This document shows positions 35,596-44,154 of a DNA stretch of 64,000 nt, piece by piece. Both the position numbers and the translations under genes were made by a program. Origin of the DNA: an uncultured Bacteriovoracaceae bacterium. Lineage in GTDB: Bacteria > Bdellovibrionota > Bacteriovoracia > Bacteriovoracales > Bacteriovoracaceae. The notes under the pieces were generated by a model. The model did not search any database. It saw nothing but the letters and a program-made list of their open reading frames with translations, and was not told where the DNA came from. The stretch covers positions 127,818 to 191,817 of the forward strand of contig CAKZUQ010000013.1 of assembly GCA_937923325.1 (NCBI GenBank). Reading direction: 5' to 3'. Within the stretch, counting starts at the first letter, position 1, and every line of letters starts with the position of its first letter.

Positions 35596-36120
35596 TTAAT
35601 AAATCAATTCAAAGAAGTACTTTGGTATTTTATACTCTTTTAACTCTTCAGGTATAAAGAATTTATCTTGAGGATTAAGTGATTCTTTTGAAATTTTATT
35701 ATTATTTTGTGGCTCTGATTCTTTTGGATTACTAAACCTAGCGTCTATAAATATCAAAGGCATCGATACATCTTCAATAGACTCTTTTAAAACGAAAAGT
35801 TTTGTATTTGGGCTATAAGGAGGGATATAAGTAATGAACTCCTTTAAATATTCTTCTGGAAGTTGACCGACAAAACACAGGCCATATGGACAAGCCCCCT
35901 GCTCTGTTCTCTTATAAAGTTTTAAGAGATTATTTTTTGAAGCTTCAGTATCATCAATCCAAATATATTCAAAATAGTTTTTAGGAAACAATACAAATTC
36001 AGCACTTGTTCCCTGTCCCTTATGACGAGCCGGCCCACAAAGCTTAAAACCTTGTTTAACTAAACTTTCTCTTTCAAGAAAGAGTGGGTCAACAATAGTA
36101 AAGTAGTGATTTAAATTCAT
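35596..36120 (-). CDS. Glyoxalase-like (VOC) domain protein
   Basis: A 174-aa protein from ATG 36120 (MNLNHYFTIVDPLFLERESL); upstream ATG 36135 and TTG 36141 are in frame but have no better ribosome site. The first 60 residues match the 'glyoxalase-like' subgroup: an NHYF strand, a GFKL segment, then RHKGQGTSAEFVLFPKNYFE. Only one half of the double VOC module is clear. The C-terminal 40 residues are Asn/Ser/Lys-rich. It is 38 nt upstream of the broken cyclase gene in the same direction, so the two may have formed a small metabolic operon. Confidence 0.6.
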   Translation of the reverse strand: MNLNHYFTIVDPLFLERESLVKQGFKLCGPARHKGQGTSAEFVLFPKNYFEYIWIDDTEASKNNLLKLYKRTEQGACPYGLCFVGQLPEEYLKEFITYIPPYSPNTKLFVLKESIEDVSMPLIFIDARFSNPKESEPQNNNKISKESLNPQDKFFIPEELKEYKIPKYFFELIY

Positions 36121-36174
36121 AATTACATATAGCATAGTCAACGAATACGTTTAACACAAGTTAAAGGCACTCGA

Positions 36175-36534
36175 TTATTTATAAAGCTCAGAAAGGATCA
36201 ATATAAAAAATTGACTCTGAGAAGTCTTGTAACCAAATGAAGTTAGATACTTTGCTTTTGTGAAAGCTAAAGTCGCCAAACAACTTATTAAAGCAACGAT
36301 AGTTGGAACAGTATGAAATAATGACCTTAATTCTTGATGTGAGAAAGATGCATTTAGCTCTAAATCCAAGTGGATTAAAATTAGAAGGACTAAACAAACT
36401 GCTAATATATAGACAAAGGGTACTACAACTGCGCACTTAATATACGTAGAAATTAAATTACTAAACTCAACCCTTTTCTTTATAAATGGATTTAAGTATC
36501 TAATAATAAGAAGTCCATACGTTTTCCATGTCAT
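36175..36534 (-). CDS. Small hypothetical membrane protein
   Basis: A 119-aa protein with two or three hydrophobic segments (about 31-55, 72-92 and a weaker one near 107-116). It begins MTWKTYGLLIIRYLNPFIKK. No family was recognised and no strong ribosome site is seen. It may be co-transcribed with the VOC and cyclase genes downstream. Confidence 0.45.
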   Translation of the reverse strand: MTWKTYGLLIIRYLNPFIKKRVEFSNLISTYIKCAVVVPFVYILAVCLVLLILIHLDLELNASFSHQELRSLFHTVPTIVALISCLATLAFTKAKYLTSFGYKTSQSQFFILILSELYK

Positions 36535-36655
36535 AACTCATTATACCACAGTACCAAAATTTAGAAGGCTTAATTAACTACTGTGTGATTTCAAATACAT
36601 GTAAGTTTCTAAGTTTTTAATATCTTTGCACTCCTCTCGCTAAGAAGGAGACGCT

Positions 36656-37129
36656 ATGAATAATAACTTTAGAATTCAGAAACCATTTGAAACAAGACCA
36701 CCAAGACTTAAGGATTTAGTAAATGAACATGTCATGGGAGATGTATGGATAAGGGATACTCCTTTTAGTCCAGTTACTGACTCTCTTAAGATAACTAAAT
36801 ACTTTAATATGAATCATAAGCATATTTTAAGGGCCATAGACAAATGTAATAAAGAGTTATCCATTTAGCCCAAATTTGGGCTGAATAAAAACTTTATAGA
36901 AAACAGCTACTTAGGTGGTGCAAAAGGCAGACAAAGGAAAGCTCGTAAAGTTGATATTACTGAGTTTGGTCTTATGCTCTTACTTCTTTACATCAATACC
37001 CCCAAAGCTAGAATGATCTCAGCAGAGATTCTTTATCGTTTCTTTATTTTAAAAACATATCTCGATGGCCTCAATGAAAATCAAATAGGAGCTTTAAAAG
37101 GTTATTATCGAAAAAAGATGAAGGATTAA
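36656..37129 (+). pseudogene. Rha-family phage regulatory gene interrupted by an in-frame TAG
   Basis: ATG 36656, preceded by AGAAGGAGACGCT, starts a frame of 70 residues. Its end (DSLKITKYFNMNHKHILRAI, then DKCNKELSI) is the pRha DNA-binding pattern of Rha phage regulators. TAG at 36866-36868 interrupts it. The same frame then continues for 86 codons (PKFGLNKNFIENSYLGGAKG ... ITEFGLMLLL ... KKMKD) to TAA at 37127-37129. That continuation fits the rest of a Rha-like domain. No other phage gene is nearby, so this is probably a relic. Confidence 0.72.
36867..36882. repeat. 16-bp perfect palindrome over the TAG of the Rha-like gene
   Basis: AGCCCAAATTTGGGCT equals its own reverse complement. 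Its first two bases are the last two of the interrupting TAG codon. There is no T-run after it, so it is not a normal terminator. It could be a protein-binding site or a chance feature of the PKFGL codons. Confidence 0.6.
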
Positions 37130-37169
37130 AGAGAGCTATACTTTTTATCTCTTAAGGTCGCGTAACCAG

Positions 37170-37199
37170 TTGATTTCAGGTTGTAATTTTGTTTATCCT
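37170..37199 (+). promoter_or_regulatory. Candidate promoter for the exported-protein operon
   Basis: TTGATT (37170-37175) and TATCCT (37194-37199) with an 18-bp spacer, ending 35 nt before the ATG at 37235. Reasonable but not strong. Confidence 0.35.
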
Positions 37200-37234
37200 A
37201 ATTCAACCTTAATAGCTGAAATTCCGATAAATAT

Positions 37235-38788
37235 ATGATGTTTATTATTTTATTTCTATTTACATTTACTTTACTTGCTCAGGATCAATCAATAATAATT
37301 CTCAAAAAAAATGATCTTTCTACAAAGGGTCAAGCTTTTGCAAAAAAAGTTCAAAAGCAACTCAAATTGGACCTAGAAAAAAAATATATACACCACCACT
37401 CTCAACAAGATATTTCAAATATAGCACTCACTAATATTGAAACAAGTAATTGCTTAAAAAGTTTAAAATCAATGAGCACAAAAACATTTTTAAGGGCTGC
37501 AGAAGATTGTTACAAAGATCATGATCTATTTCAATTTGAAAATGGCTCTGCAAGACTCAAAAAGTTAAAAAATAATCGATCTATTAAAAATAAAGACCAA
37601 ATTAATCAAATTACAAGCAAAGCAAAAATAAATGCACTTAAACTCAATAAGAATGATGAGGTTAACTCAATCGAAAACCCTTATTTTTTTGAAGCGAATA
37701 ATACAGAGAGTTCAAACATAGAACTTTCAGGCCTTGATGAGACAGTGAACAAATTAGCTCAATTTAAAGAACTTTTTATACATTTAAATCAATCCAAAGA
37801 TATCAATCAATTAGCAAAAACAACTAATGATGAAACTTTAAAGCTAGATTTACAAAGACTTATCTATTCCCTCAATGTGAAAAAAAATAAAGAAAAATGT
37901 TCAAACAGGATTTCAAAGCTACCCCCCCTTGAAAAAGAAGCAATCCTAAAAAAGAATATCAGATCCTACAAAGATTTAACTCAAACAGATATCATAAGTC
38001 TTTACTTTAAAGACTCATCTCCAAAAAATGTAGAAGCGTTTAAAATAAAACATATGGAAAAAGTTTTTTTTCTTTTTAGAGATAAACATGAATTATCAGA
38101 TAGCTGGCTCTTAAGCTATACCGATGAAAACGGAGAACTAATTTATAGAAAGTTCAAAGTTTTTAACACAGACAGACAGGAACAAATAGCTCAACGGGAC
38201 ACAAACAGAAGCAAACATCTCTCTATATTTAAAATGACTGATTATCATAATAAAATTTTAAAAAAACAAAACAAAGAAGTTGATTTAGACATTAACTTAG
38301 CTTTAGATATAAAACTTAATAAAGAAAACATCCCCTTAGTTGGACCTCGATATATTCCAACTGATGATATAACAATTGGCAGTGTGGGACTTCAAACAAA
38401 AAGTGAAAAATACATCTCAAATTCAAGTTTAGATATTCACTCCGATGAAGTAAAACTTGAGACACATCTCTTATTATTAAAGAAAAATAAGATTTCAATT
38501 GATTCAGGAATAAAATACAAAACCTTTGATGGTAAATGGAAACAATACTCAAGAGTTAAAACTCAAAACTTCATGGTGGAGTATAATACCGATATTGACT
38601 CAGAGACAAACCTTGGCGCCGAATACTATCTAAAGAATTCCTATATTGGGTATAGAACAAACTTTAAAAACAAAAAAGAATTTACAGCTGGAACAATGTT
38701 TAAAAATAAAAAAGGCGGCGTACATACGTCAATAGAAGTCAACAAAAGCTACAATCAAAACGTTACATTGTTTTTGATTTTAGACTGA
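37235..38788 (+). CDS. Exported protein of unknown function, strand-rich C-terminus
   Basis: A 517-aa protein with signal peptide MMFIILFLFTFTLLAQ. The first ~330 residues are helical and Lys/Asn-rich. The last ~150 residues consist of alternating-strand segments (KLETHLLLLKKNKISIDSGI, NFMVEYNTDIDSETNLGAEY, YIGYRTNFKNKKEFTAG) and look like an incomplete outer-membrane barrel. The final NVTLFLILD has no C-terminal Phe. No family was recognised. A 7-nt gap separates it from the HExxH protein, so the two are probably one operon. Confidence 0.62.
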   Translation: MMFIILFLFTFTLLAQDQSIIILKKNDLSTKGQAFAKKVQKQLKLDLEKKYIHHHSQQDISNIALTNIETSNCLKSLKSMSTKTFLRAAEDCYKDHDLFQFENGSARLKKLKNNRSIKNKDQINQITSKAKINALKLNKNDEVNSIENPYFFEANNTESSNIELSGLDETVNKLAQFKELFIHLNQSKDINQLAKTTNDETLKLDLQRLIYSLNVKKNKEKCSNRISKLPPLEKEAILKKNIRSYKDLTQTDIISLYFKDSSPKNVEAFKIKHMEKVFFLFRDKHELSDSWLLSYTDENGELIYRKFKVFNTDRQEQIAQRDTNRSKHLSIFKMTDYHNKILKKQNKEVDLDINLALDIKLNKENIPLVGPRYIPTDDITIGSVGLQTKSEKYISNSSLDIHSDEVKLETHLLLLKKNKISIDSGIKYKTFDGKWKQYSRVKTQNFMVEYNTDIDSETNLGAEYYLKNSYIGYRTNFKNKKEFTAGTMFKNKKGGVHTSIEVNKSYNQNVTLFLILD

Positions 38789-38795
38789 GGTTACA

Positions 38796-39863
38796 ATGAA
38801 AAGTATATTAATATACATTATTCTTTTTTCTTTATTAGCATTTGGAGACTGCAATGCTCCTTTTAAAAATACACCTTACAATAAAAGAAAGTTTTCCTAT
38901 GAGGCAAAGCTTAATCAGCTTTCTAGTCGTAACTCGATAGAAGATATTACGAGCTCATTAAAAGAGGATCGAATTCGTTACAAAGTTGTTAACTTTGAAG
39001 AAGAGAAAGTAATCGAACTTTTAGGAAAAGATAAGTCTCACCTCTCAAAACTTGTCAGACATGCTAAAAAGTATGAAACGAGAGTTTTTATAGCTCCAAG
39101 TCTTAAAGAAGAAGGTCTACTTGGCTTCTTTCAAACAAATGAAGACTTGCAAAGGTATATCTTTTTATCTCCAACAGAAGTCTTTATAAAATCGACAGAA
39201 GGCTATTCAACATTAGTACATGAACTTAGACATGCCAGATATGATTTTTTACGCGAACTTCAAGTCGATTCATTTTATCATACAAGCTTAATTAGTAAGA
39301 ATGACGCAGAAGGACTATTGCTTAAAGGACATAAATTTCATGGATATAAAAACTTTCAAAGTATAGAAGAGCTACCTTTACATATAAAGGACATTCACTC
39401 AGAAATACTAACTCTTCGAAAAATGCAAAGAGTTACAAATCCTGATTTATTAGATTTTAGATTAGGTATAAATCAAACGATAGAACTTCACGAAAGAGTG
39501 CTACATAAGATCCCCACAGAGATCAATAAAAAGACATTAATATCAGCTCTAAACGATGGAGATGAAGTCATTATAACTGTAAATTATAAAAAGTCACAAA
39601 TGGTTTATAGTAGTTTTGATGAGCGCCTCTTAGACCAGGATGAAATTAGGCTAACGAAGGAAAATCTTGATATTGTTAAAGAGATAATCTCAGAGAAAAA
39701 CTTTAAAATCTCACAACAAAGTCAAAAGATAGTCGAAAACCTAAAAGCGATCAATAAAAAAATCGACGATATAAATATTAGAAAAGGTAAGAATCAGTTA
39801 GATAAAGATCTCGATGAGATCTTACAACTTAGTAAGAAAAACATACAACTTATAAGAGAATAA
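38796..39863 (+). CDS. Exported protein with an HExxH zinc-protease-like motif
   Basis: A 355-aa protein with an N-terminal signal (MKSILIYIILFSLLAFG, then DCNAPF). H142-E-L-R-H146 within TLVHELRHARYDFLREL is a textbook HExxH metal site preceded by a helix, as in gluzincin or minigluzincin proteases. A third ligand is not obvious. The last ~130 residues are helical and charged (coiled-coil-like). The function is therefore a prediction: a periplasmic or secreted metallopeptidase. It follows the 517-aa exported protein by 7 nt. A separate unit starts after it. Confidence 0.65.
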   Translation: MKSILIYIILFSLLAFGDCNAPFKNTPYNKRKFSYEAKLNQLSSRNSIEDITSSLKEDRIRYKVVNFEEEKVIELLGKDKSHLSKLVRHAKKYETRVFIAPSLKEEGLLGFFQTNEDLQRYIFLSPTEVFIKSTEGYSTLVHELRHARYDFLRELQVDSFYHTSLISKNDAEGLLLKGHKFHGYKNFQSIEELPLHIKDIHSEILTLRKMQRVTNPDLLDFRLGINQTIELHERVLHKIPTEINKKTLISALNDGDEVIITVNYKKSQMVYSSFDERLLDQDEIRLTKENLDIVKEIISEKNFKISQQSQKIVENLKAINKKIDDINIRKGKNQLDKDLDEILQLSKKNIQLIRE

Positions 39864-39925
39864 GTTTGCTTTTGATTCTTTTAAAAACATGCTATTTTTT
39901 AGCTTTGATTTAGCTGGAGAATATC

Positions 39926-41089
39926 ATGTTTCATACTTTATTACTTATAGTCCTCTCTTTAACTTTCTTTTCTTGTAGCCAACATAACATTGATGGTAAT
40001 TGGAAAGTAAGCTTGAACTTACAAGAGACTGAACTTCCATTTAATCTTGAGATTAGTGATAACTCGACAAAGGCCAAACTCTACAATGGAGCTGAAACAC
40101 TTGAACTCGATATAAAAATCAAAAATAATAAATTCATAATACCAATTCAAAGTTTTGATAATGCACTCGTATTAGAAAAAGCAAATGATAAAGAATCCTT
40201 AAAAGGACAGTGGATTAAATATAATAAAAAGAATGAATACCGATTAAACCTTAAAGCTGTTGAAGGTGAATGGGAACAAGAAGTTGAGTATCCAGACAAC
40301 TTTCCAATGAGGTGGAAAATTTCTTTCCTATCATCTAAAGGAGAAGTTAAAGATGCAATTTTATTATTTACTAATGATCACGCAACTATTTTAACTCCAA
40401 CTGGAGATTATCGTTACTTAAGACCACACTTTAATGGCAAAAAGTTAAACCTTTATGGCTTTGATGGAGCCTTTTCATTTAACTTTGATGGCTTCCTAAC
40501 GAAAGATTCCTTCACAGGTACTGTATACAGTGGACTCTCATGGAATCAAACCTTTAAGGCAAGACCATCAGAAACATTCAAACTACCTGATGCAACTAAA
40601 GTAACAACGATTCCTTCAAAATCTCTAAACTTTTGTCTTAATAACTTACAAAATGAAAAGAAATGTATTTCGACAAAAGACAACAGAGCAAAAGTAATTC
40701 AAATATTTGGTTCTTGGTGTCCAAACTGTATTGATGAAACTAGATTTATTAAAGAGTTTAGATCAAAGAACAAAGTAGATGTTGATTTTTATATTATAAG
40801 TTTTGAAAGAGGTATTACTGAGAAAATTTCAAAGAAAAACTTAAAAAAAGCTATCAAAACTTATTCTATCGACTATCCAGTATTAATTGGTGGTCTATCT
40901 AAAAGTGTAAAGGTAAGCGATATTTTTAAGGACATTAATAATTTTGCCTCTTTCCCAACAACTATATTCGTTTCAAAAAAAGGAAAAGTTACAGGGGTAC
41001 ATTCTGGTTTTAATGGGCCTGCAACAGGTAAATACTACGAAGACTTCACAAAAGAGTTTTCAAAGTTAATAAAAAAGATTCAAGAATAA
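39926..41089 (+). CDS. TlpA-like thioredoxin-fold lipoprotein
   Basis: A 387-aa protein with lipoprotein signal MFHTLLLIVLSLTFFSC. Residues 20-235 are beta-rich and of unknown family (DGNWKVSLNL, GEWEQEVEYPDNFPMRWK). From about 245 on there is a thioredoxin domain of the TlpA/ResA type with active site W264-C265-P-N-C268 in FGSWCPNCIDETRF and a cis-Pro in ASFPTTIFVSKKG. It probably works as a periplasmic thiol reductant anchored in a membrane. It is followed after 2 nt by the glycosyltransferase gene. Confidence 0.82.
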   Translation: MFHTLLLIVLSLTFFSCSQHNIDGNWKVSLNLQETELPFNLEISDNSTKAKLYNGAETLELDIKIKNNKFIIPIQSFDNALVLEKANDKESLKGQWIKYNKKNEYRLNLKAVEGEWEQEVEYPDNFPMRWKISFLSSKGEVKDAILLFTNDHATILTPTGDYRYLRPHFNGKKLNLYGFDGAFSFNFDGFLTKDSFTGTVYSGLSWNQTFKARPSETFKLPDATKVTTIPSKSLNFCLNNLQNEKKCISTKDNRAKVIQIFGSWCPNCIDETRFIKEFRSKNKVDVDFYIISFERGITEKISKKNLKKAIKTYSIDYPVLIGGLSKSVKVSDIFKDINNFASFPTTIFVSKKGKVTGVHSGFNGPATGKYYEDFTKEFSKLIKKIQE

Positions 41090-41091
41090 TA

Positions 41092-42111
41092 TTGAAAATT
41101 TTGGTTGTAGAAACTTTTTTTAAAGGTTCCCATAAATCTTGGGCCAAAGAATTAGTATCTAATTTAGATGAATTTGAGATTGATCTTTTAACTGATGACT
41201 CTTCGACTTGGAAAGAAGCGATGTTATCCTCTGTTGAAAATTTTAAACTTTCAAAATCAAAGAAATATGATTTAGTAATTGTTACTTCAATGGTGAACCT
41301 ATTAAAGTTTAAGCAAAAGTTTAAGTTAGACGCACCACATGTCATCTACTTTCATGAGAACCAAAAAGCCTACCCATGGACAAAAAATGGAAAGAACAAT
41401 AAACAAGACACTTTCATTAATATTCAAAACACCTCTGCCAAAATAGCTGATGCTCTCTTATTTAACTCAAAGTTTAATCTTGATTCTTTTTGTGAGGGTA
41501 GCAATACGTTTAAAAAGAAAGCTCAGATACTTCCAGTTGGATTAGATATAGGTATACTTTGTAAAAATAAAGTTAATAAAAACAAAGAACTGACAATACT
41601 TTGGAATCATCGCTGGGAATATGATAAGAACCCCGCTACTTTCTTTCAAGAACTAAGAAAGTTAAAAAAAACTATAGATTTTAAGTTAATTGTGACAGGA
41701 GAATCTCCGCCTCACGTAGAGAATCAAATATTTCAAAAAGCAAAAGAAGAGTTCAAAGATAATATTCTCCACTTTGGACATGTTAAAAGTAAAGATGAAT
41801 ATTATAGACTTCTTTGGCAGTCACACCTTGCGATAGTAACATCTAACCACGATTTTTTTGGCATTAGTATATGTGAATCAACTTTATGTGAAGTTGAAAA
41901 CTTATTGCCAATGAAACTTGCATATCCAGAACATTTTAAAACTCACTCTAATTTTTACTCATCAAATGAAGAGCTCACTCAAAAACTAAATCACTTCATA
42001 CAAAAGCCGAGCTTAAATAAGAATCATATTATTGCATCTTACTCTTGGGAAAATATTAAAAAGAGATATTATAATTGTTTTAAACAACTGATAAAAGATC
42101 AAAAAAGTTAG
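41092..42111 (+). CDS. DUF3524 glycosyltransferase, tRNA-queuosine alpha-mannosyltransferase type
   Basis: A 339-aa GT-B enzyme. The N-terminus (KILVVETFFKGSHKSWAKEL) is the hallmark of the DUF3524 domain, and HVIYFHENQKAYPW is its second signature. The C-terminal half has the GT4-like donor-binding part (TILWNHRWEYDKNP, VTGESPP, GISICESTLCE). The characterised animal homologue (GTDC1/QTMAN) adds mannose to queuosine in tRNA-Asp; the same activity here is inference. The start is TTG at 41092, because the conserved motif begins at once and no ATG precedes it. It overlaps the 3' end of aroA by 32 nt, convergently. Confidence 0.78.
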   Translation: MKILVVETFFKGSHKSWAKELVSNLDEFEIDLLTDDSSTWKEAMLSSVENFKLSKSKKYDLVIVTSMVNLLKFKQKFKLDAPHVIYFHENQKAYPWTKNGKNNKQDTFINIQNTSAKIADALLFNSKFNLDSFCEGSNTFKKKAQILPVGLDIGILCKNKVNKNKELTILWNHRWEYDKNPATFFQELRKLKKTIDFKLIVTGESPPHVENQIFQKAKEEFKDNILHFGHVKSKDEYYRLLWQSHLAIVTSNHDFFGISICESTLCEVENLLPMKLAYPEHFKTHSNFYSSNEELTQKLNHFIQKPSLNKNHIIASYSWENIKKRYYNCFKQLIKDQKS

Positions 42112-43195
42112 GAAAAGACTTTTTCACACAGTTCTTATTAACCGCTATTTCTTTTCCAATACTCTTTAGAAATAAAGCACTTATCATCACAGATCGATGG
42201 TCACTTAAAGGTGTAATATTAAAGTCTGATTTATGCGTATAACCAGAGATTGAAAGTGAATTCGTTGAAATAGTATACTCAGCACCAATGGAATCTAATA
42301 TATCTTTAATAGCTGCTAACCGATCAACTTCTTTATATTTTAAATTCTCTATACCATAGAGAGTACTCTGTCCCTTTAAATGGCATGCTAGATAAACCAA
42401 CGCCATACTAAGATCTAAACACTCACTAACATCAAATTCAAAAGCAAAGAGATCATCTGACTTAAATACAGTTAAACCTTTTTCAGTAAATTTCCACTTT
42501 GCACCAATAAGTTTAAGAACATCAAATATCTTATCATCGGCCTGAGATCGATCTCTCTTAAGAACCTGTTCAAACAAAATATTTTTATTTAAAAGAGCAT
42601 ATACTATAAAATAAACACTAGAGCTTGAATCGACAGGAACATAAATATCAGATTCTTTTTTTAAATCATTCATTACTTTTTTTGTTAATTCAAAATAAGA
42701 TTTAGAGCAGTGAAAATTTAACAAATTAAGTTTTAAATTAATTCTTTCACTTATTAACAATAAACCACTAGCAAATTGACTAGTCTTTGTGCAATCTACA
42801 TCAATTAGTATATTTTTTTTTAATGGTCCTTTAATCGTACAAAGAACATCTTCCTTAGATGACTCTTTTATAGTAGCTCCGAGTAACCTTAAATAATCAA
42901 ATAATTCTTTAATTGGCCTAAATTTAAAACGAGGATGAACTTTAACTGTTGTTTCATAATCATTTAAGGCCAAAGCACAAAGCATAAATCTTATTGTTGT
43001 TCCGCCCTCTCCTAAATGAACAATAGATGTTCTTTTTTCTAAAGAAGTAATTGCGTTTTTAGTATTTACCACATCATCTGAGTTAGATAAGTTTAAAATG
43101 TTGGAATTTAAATTTTGAACATAAGAATAAATAATTGCTCTATTTGCATAAGATTTAGAGCAAGGAAGAGTATTAATTAAAGTATTTATTTGCAT
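42080..43195 (-). CDS. aroA: 3-phosphoshikimate 1-carboxyvinyltransferase (EPSP synthase), divergent
   Basis: A 371-aa EPSP synthase, shorter than the usual ~430. Recognisable landmarks are PCSKSYANRA (usual PGSKS..NRA), LGEGGTTIRFMLCA (usual GNAGTA.R), RDRSQADDKIFDVL, KEVDRLAAI and PLSDHRSVMISALF. The Gly-to-Cys change in the PGSKS loop and Asn-to-Glu in the GNAG loop are unusual, but key Lys, Ser, Asp and Arg positions appear kept. It follows aroB with a 23-nt overlap. Together they supply two steps of the shikimate pathway. Confidence 0.85.
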   Translation of the reverse strand: MQINTLINTLPCSKSYANRAIIYSYVQNLNSNILNLSNSDDVVNTKNAITSLEKRTSIVHLGEGGTTIRFMLCALALNDYETTVKVHPRFKFRPIKELFDYLRLLGATIKESSKEDVLCTIKGPLKKNILIDVDCTKTSQFASGLLLISERINLKLNLLNFHCSKSYFELTKKVMNDLKKESDIYVPVDSSSSVYFIVYALLNKNILFEQVLKRDRSQADDKIFDVLKLIGAKWKFTEKGLTVFKSDDLFAFEFDVSECLDLSMALVYLACHLKGQSTLYGIENLKYKEVDRLAAIKDILDSIGAEYTISTNSLSISGYTHKSDFNITPLSDHRSVMISALFLKSIGKEIAVNKNCVKKSFPNFFDLLSVV

Positions 43196-44108
43196 AAGAG
43201 TCTTCCAAAATTTTACTTTTTAAATCTGTTAAAGAAATTTTCTTAATATTTTCGGGTAAGACAAACCTAATATCTTCGTCTATATTTTTTTTGTCTAACA
43301 ACAATAAACTTAAAACCTTATCTAAAGGTACTTTAAATTCTGGAGTTACAACCTTTAATTTTTCTTTATACTCTTTTAATAACTTCAGTTTCTCTTTATC
43401 AAACAAACTAAAGACTATTTCAAGCCCTATAACAACGCAGGTTCCATGAGTAATTGAAGTTAAAGCCTCAATAGCATGACCAAATGTATGTCCTAAGTTT
43501 AATTTAATTCTACCACTACCCTCTAGTGGATCTTTGGAGGTTATATCTAATTTGTATTCGGCGCACTTATAAATTAGTTCATCTAAACTCAAATCCATAC
43601 TGACAGCAATATCACTTGATAAAAAGCAATACTTAAGTAATTCTCCTAGTCCAGAGTCATAATCTTCTTTATCCAAAGAGTCTAGAAATGGAGTATAAAA
43701 ATATATATTCGTTGGAAAATGAAAGCTACCTATTAAATTTTTACCTTGAGCTGTATTTATTCCAACCTTTCCACCAATCGAAGCATCAATCATTGCTAAA
43801 AGTGTTGTGGGTATGACATTCCATTTCACACCACGTAGAATAGTTGAAGCTACAAAGCCTGCTAAATCAGAAGTGGCTCCACCACCGATGGCCAAAATCT
43901 CATCATTTCTATGAATTCCATTTTTAAGAAATAAACTAGAGATTTCTTTAAACACTACTAAATTTTTTGATTTTTCAGGCTTATCTACAACATAGATCAC
44001 TCCATCAATATCATCTTGAAAATATAGATCTTTGACCCTTTTATCGATGACAATGAATTTGTGCTTAGCAATCACTTTATGAAGATTAATTTTATCTATC
44101 TTTTGCAT
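43173..44108 (-). CDS. aroB: 3-dehydroquinate synthase
   Basis: A 311-aa NAD-dependent zinc enzyme that closes DAHP into 3-dehydroquinate. Family motifs: LAIGGGATSDLAGFVAS, RGVKWNVIPTTLLAMIDASI, GGKVGINTAQGKNLIG, GELLKYCF, and LGHTFGHAIEAL with metal-binding His. The frame is open upstream to ATG 44135 and further to 44210, but that would overlap the divergent zinc-ribbon gene. MQKIDKINLHKVIA from 44108 is therefore preferred. It is shorter than most AroB (~360 aa). First gene of the aroBA pair. Confidence 0.92.
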   Translation of the reverse strand: MQKIDKINLHKVIAKHKFIVIDKRVKDLYFQDDIDGVIYVVDKPEKSKNLVVFKEISSLFLKNGIHRNDEILAIGGGATSDLAGFVASTILRGVKWNVIPTTLLAMIDASIGGKVGINTAQGKNLIGSFHFPTNIYFYTPFLDSLDKEDYDSGLGELLKYCFLSSDIAVSMDLSLDELIYKCAEYKLDITSKDPLEGSGRIKLNLGHTFGHAIEALTSITHGTCVVIGLEIVFSLFDKEKLKLLKEYKEKLKVVTPEFKVPLDKVLSLLLLDKKNIDEDIRFVLPENIKKISLTDLKSKILEDSYANKYFN

Positions 44109-44154
44109 TAATGACTTTGTACAATAATTTAACATATTTGCAAAGGATACCAAT

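Noticed and set aside
36188..36436. 82-codon frame overlapping the small membrane protein
   Set aside because: Same strand, shifted frame, Cys/Phe-rich without a plausible start; the 36175-36534 frame has better membrane-segment structure.
35507..36868. Pyrrolysine insertion at the two TAG codons
   Set aside because: No PylS/PylT-like gene is seen, neither gene family is known to use pyrrolysine, and TAG ends normal genes here. Decay is simpler.
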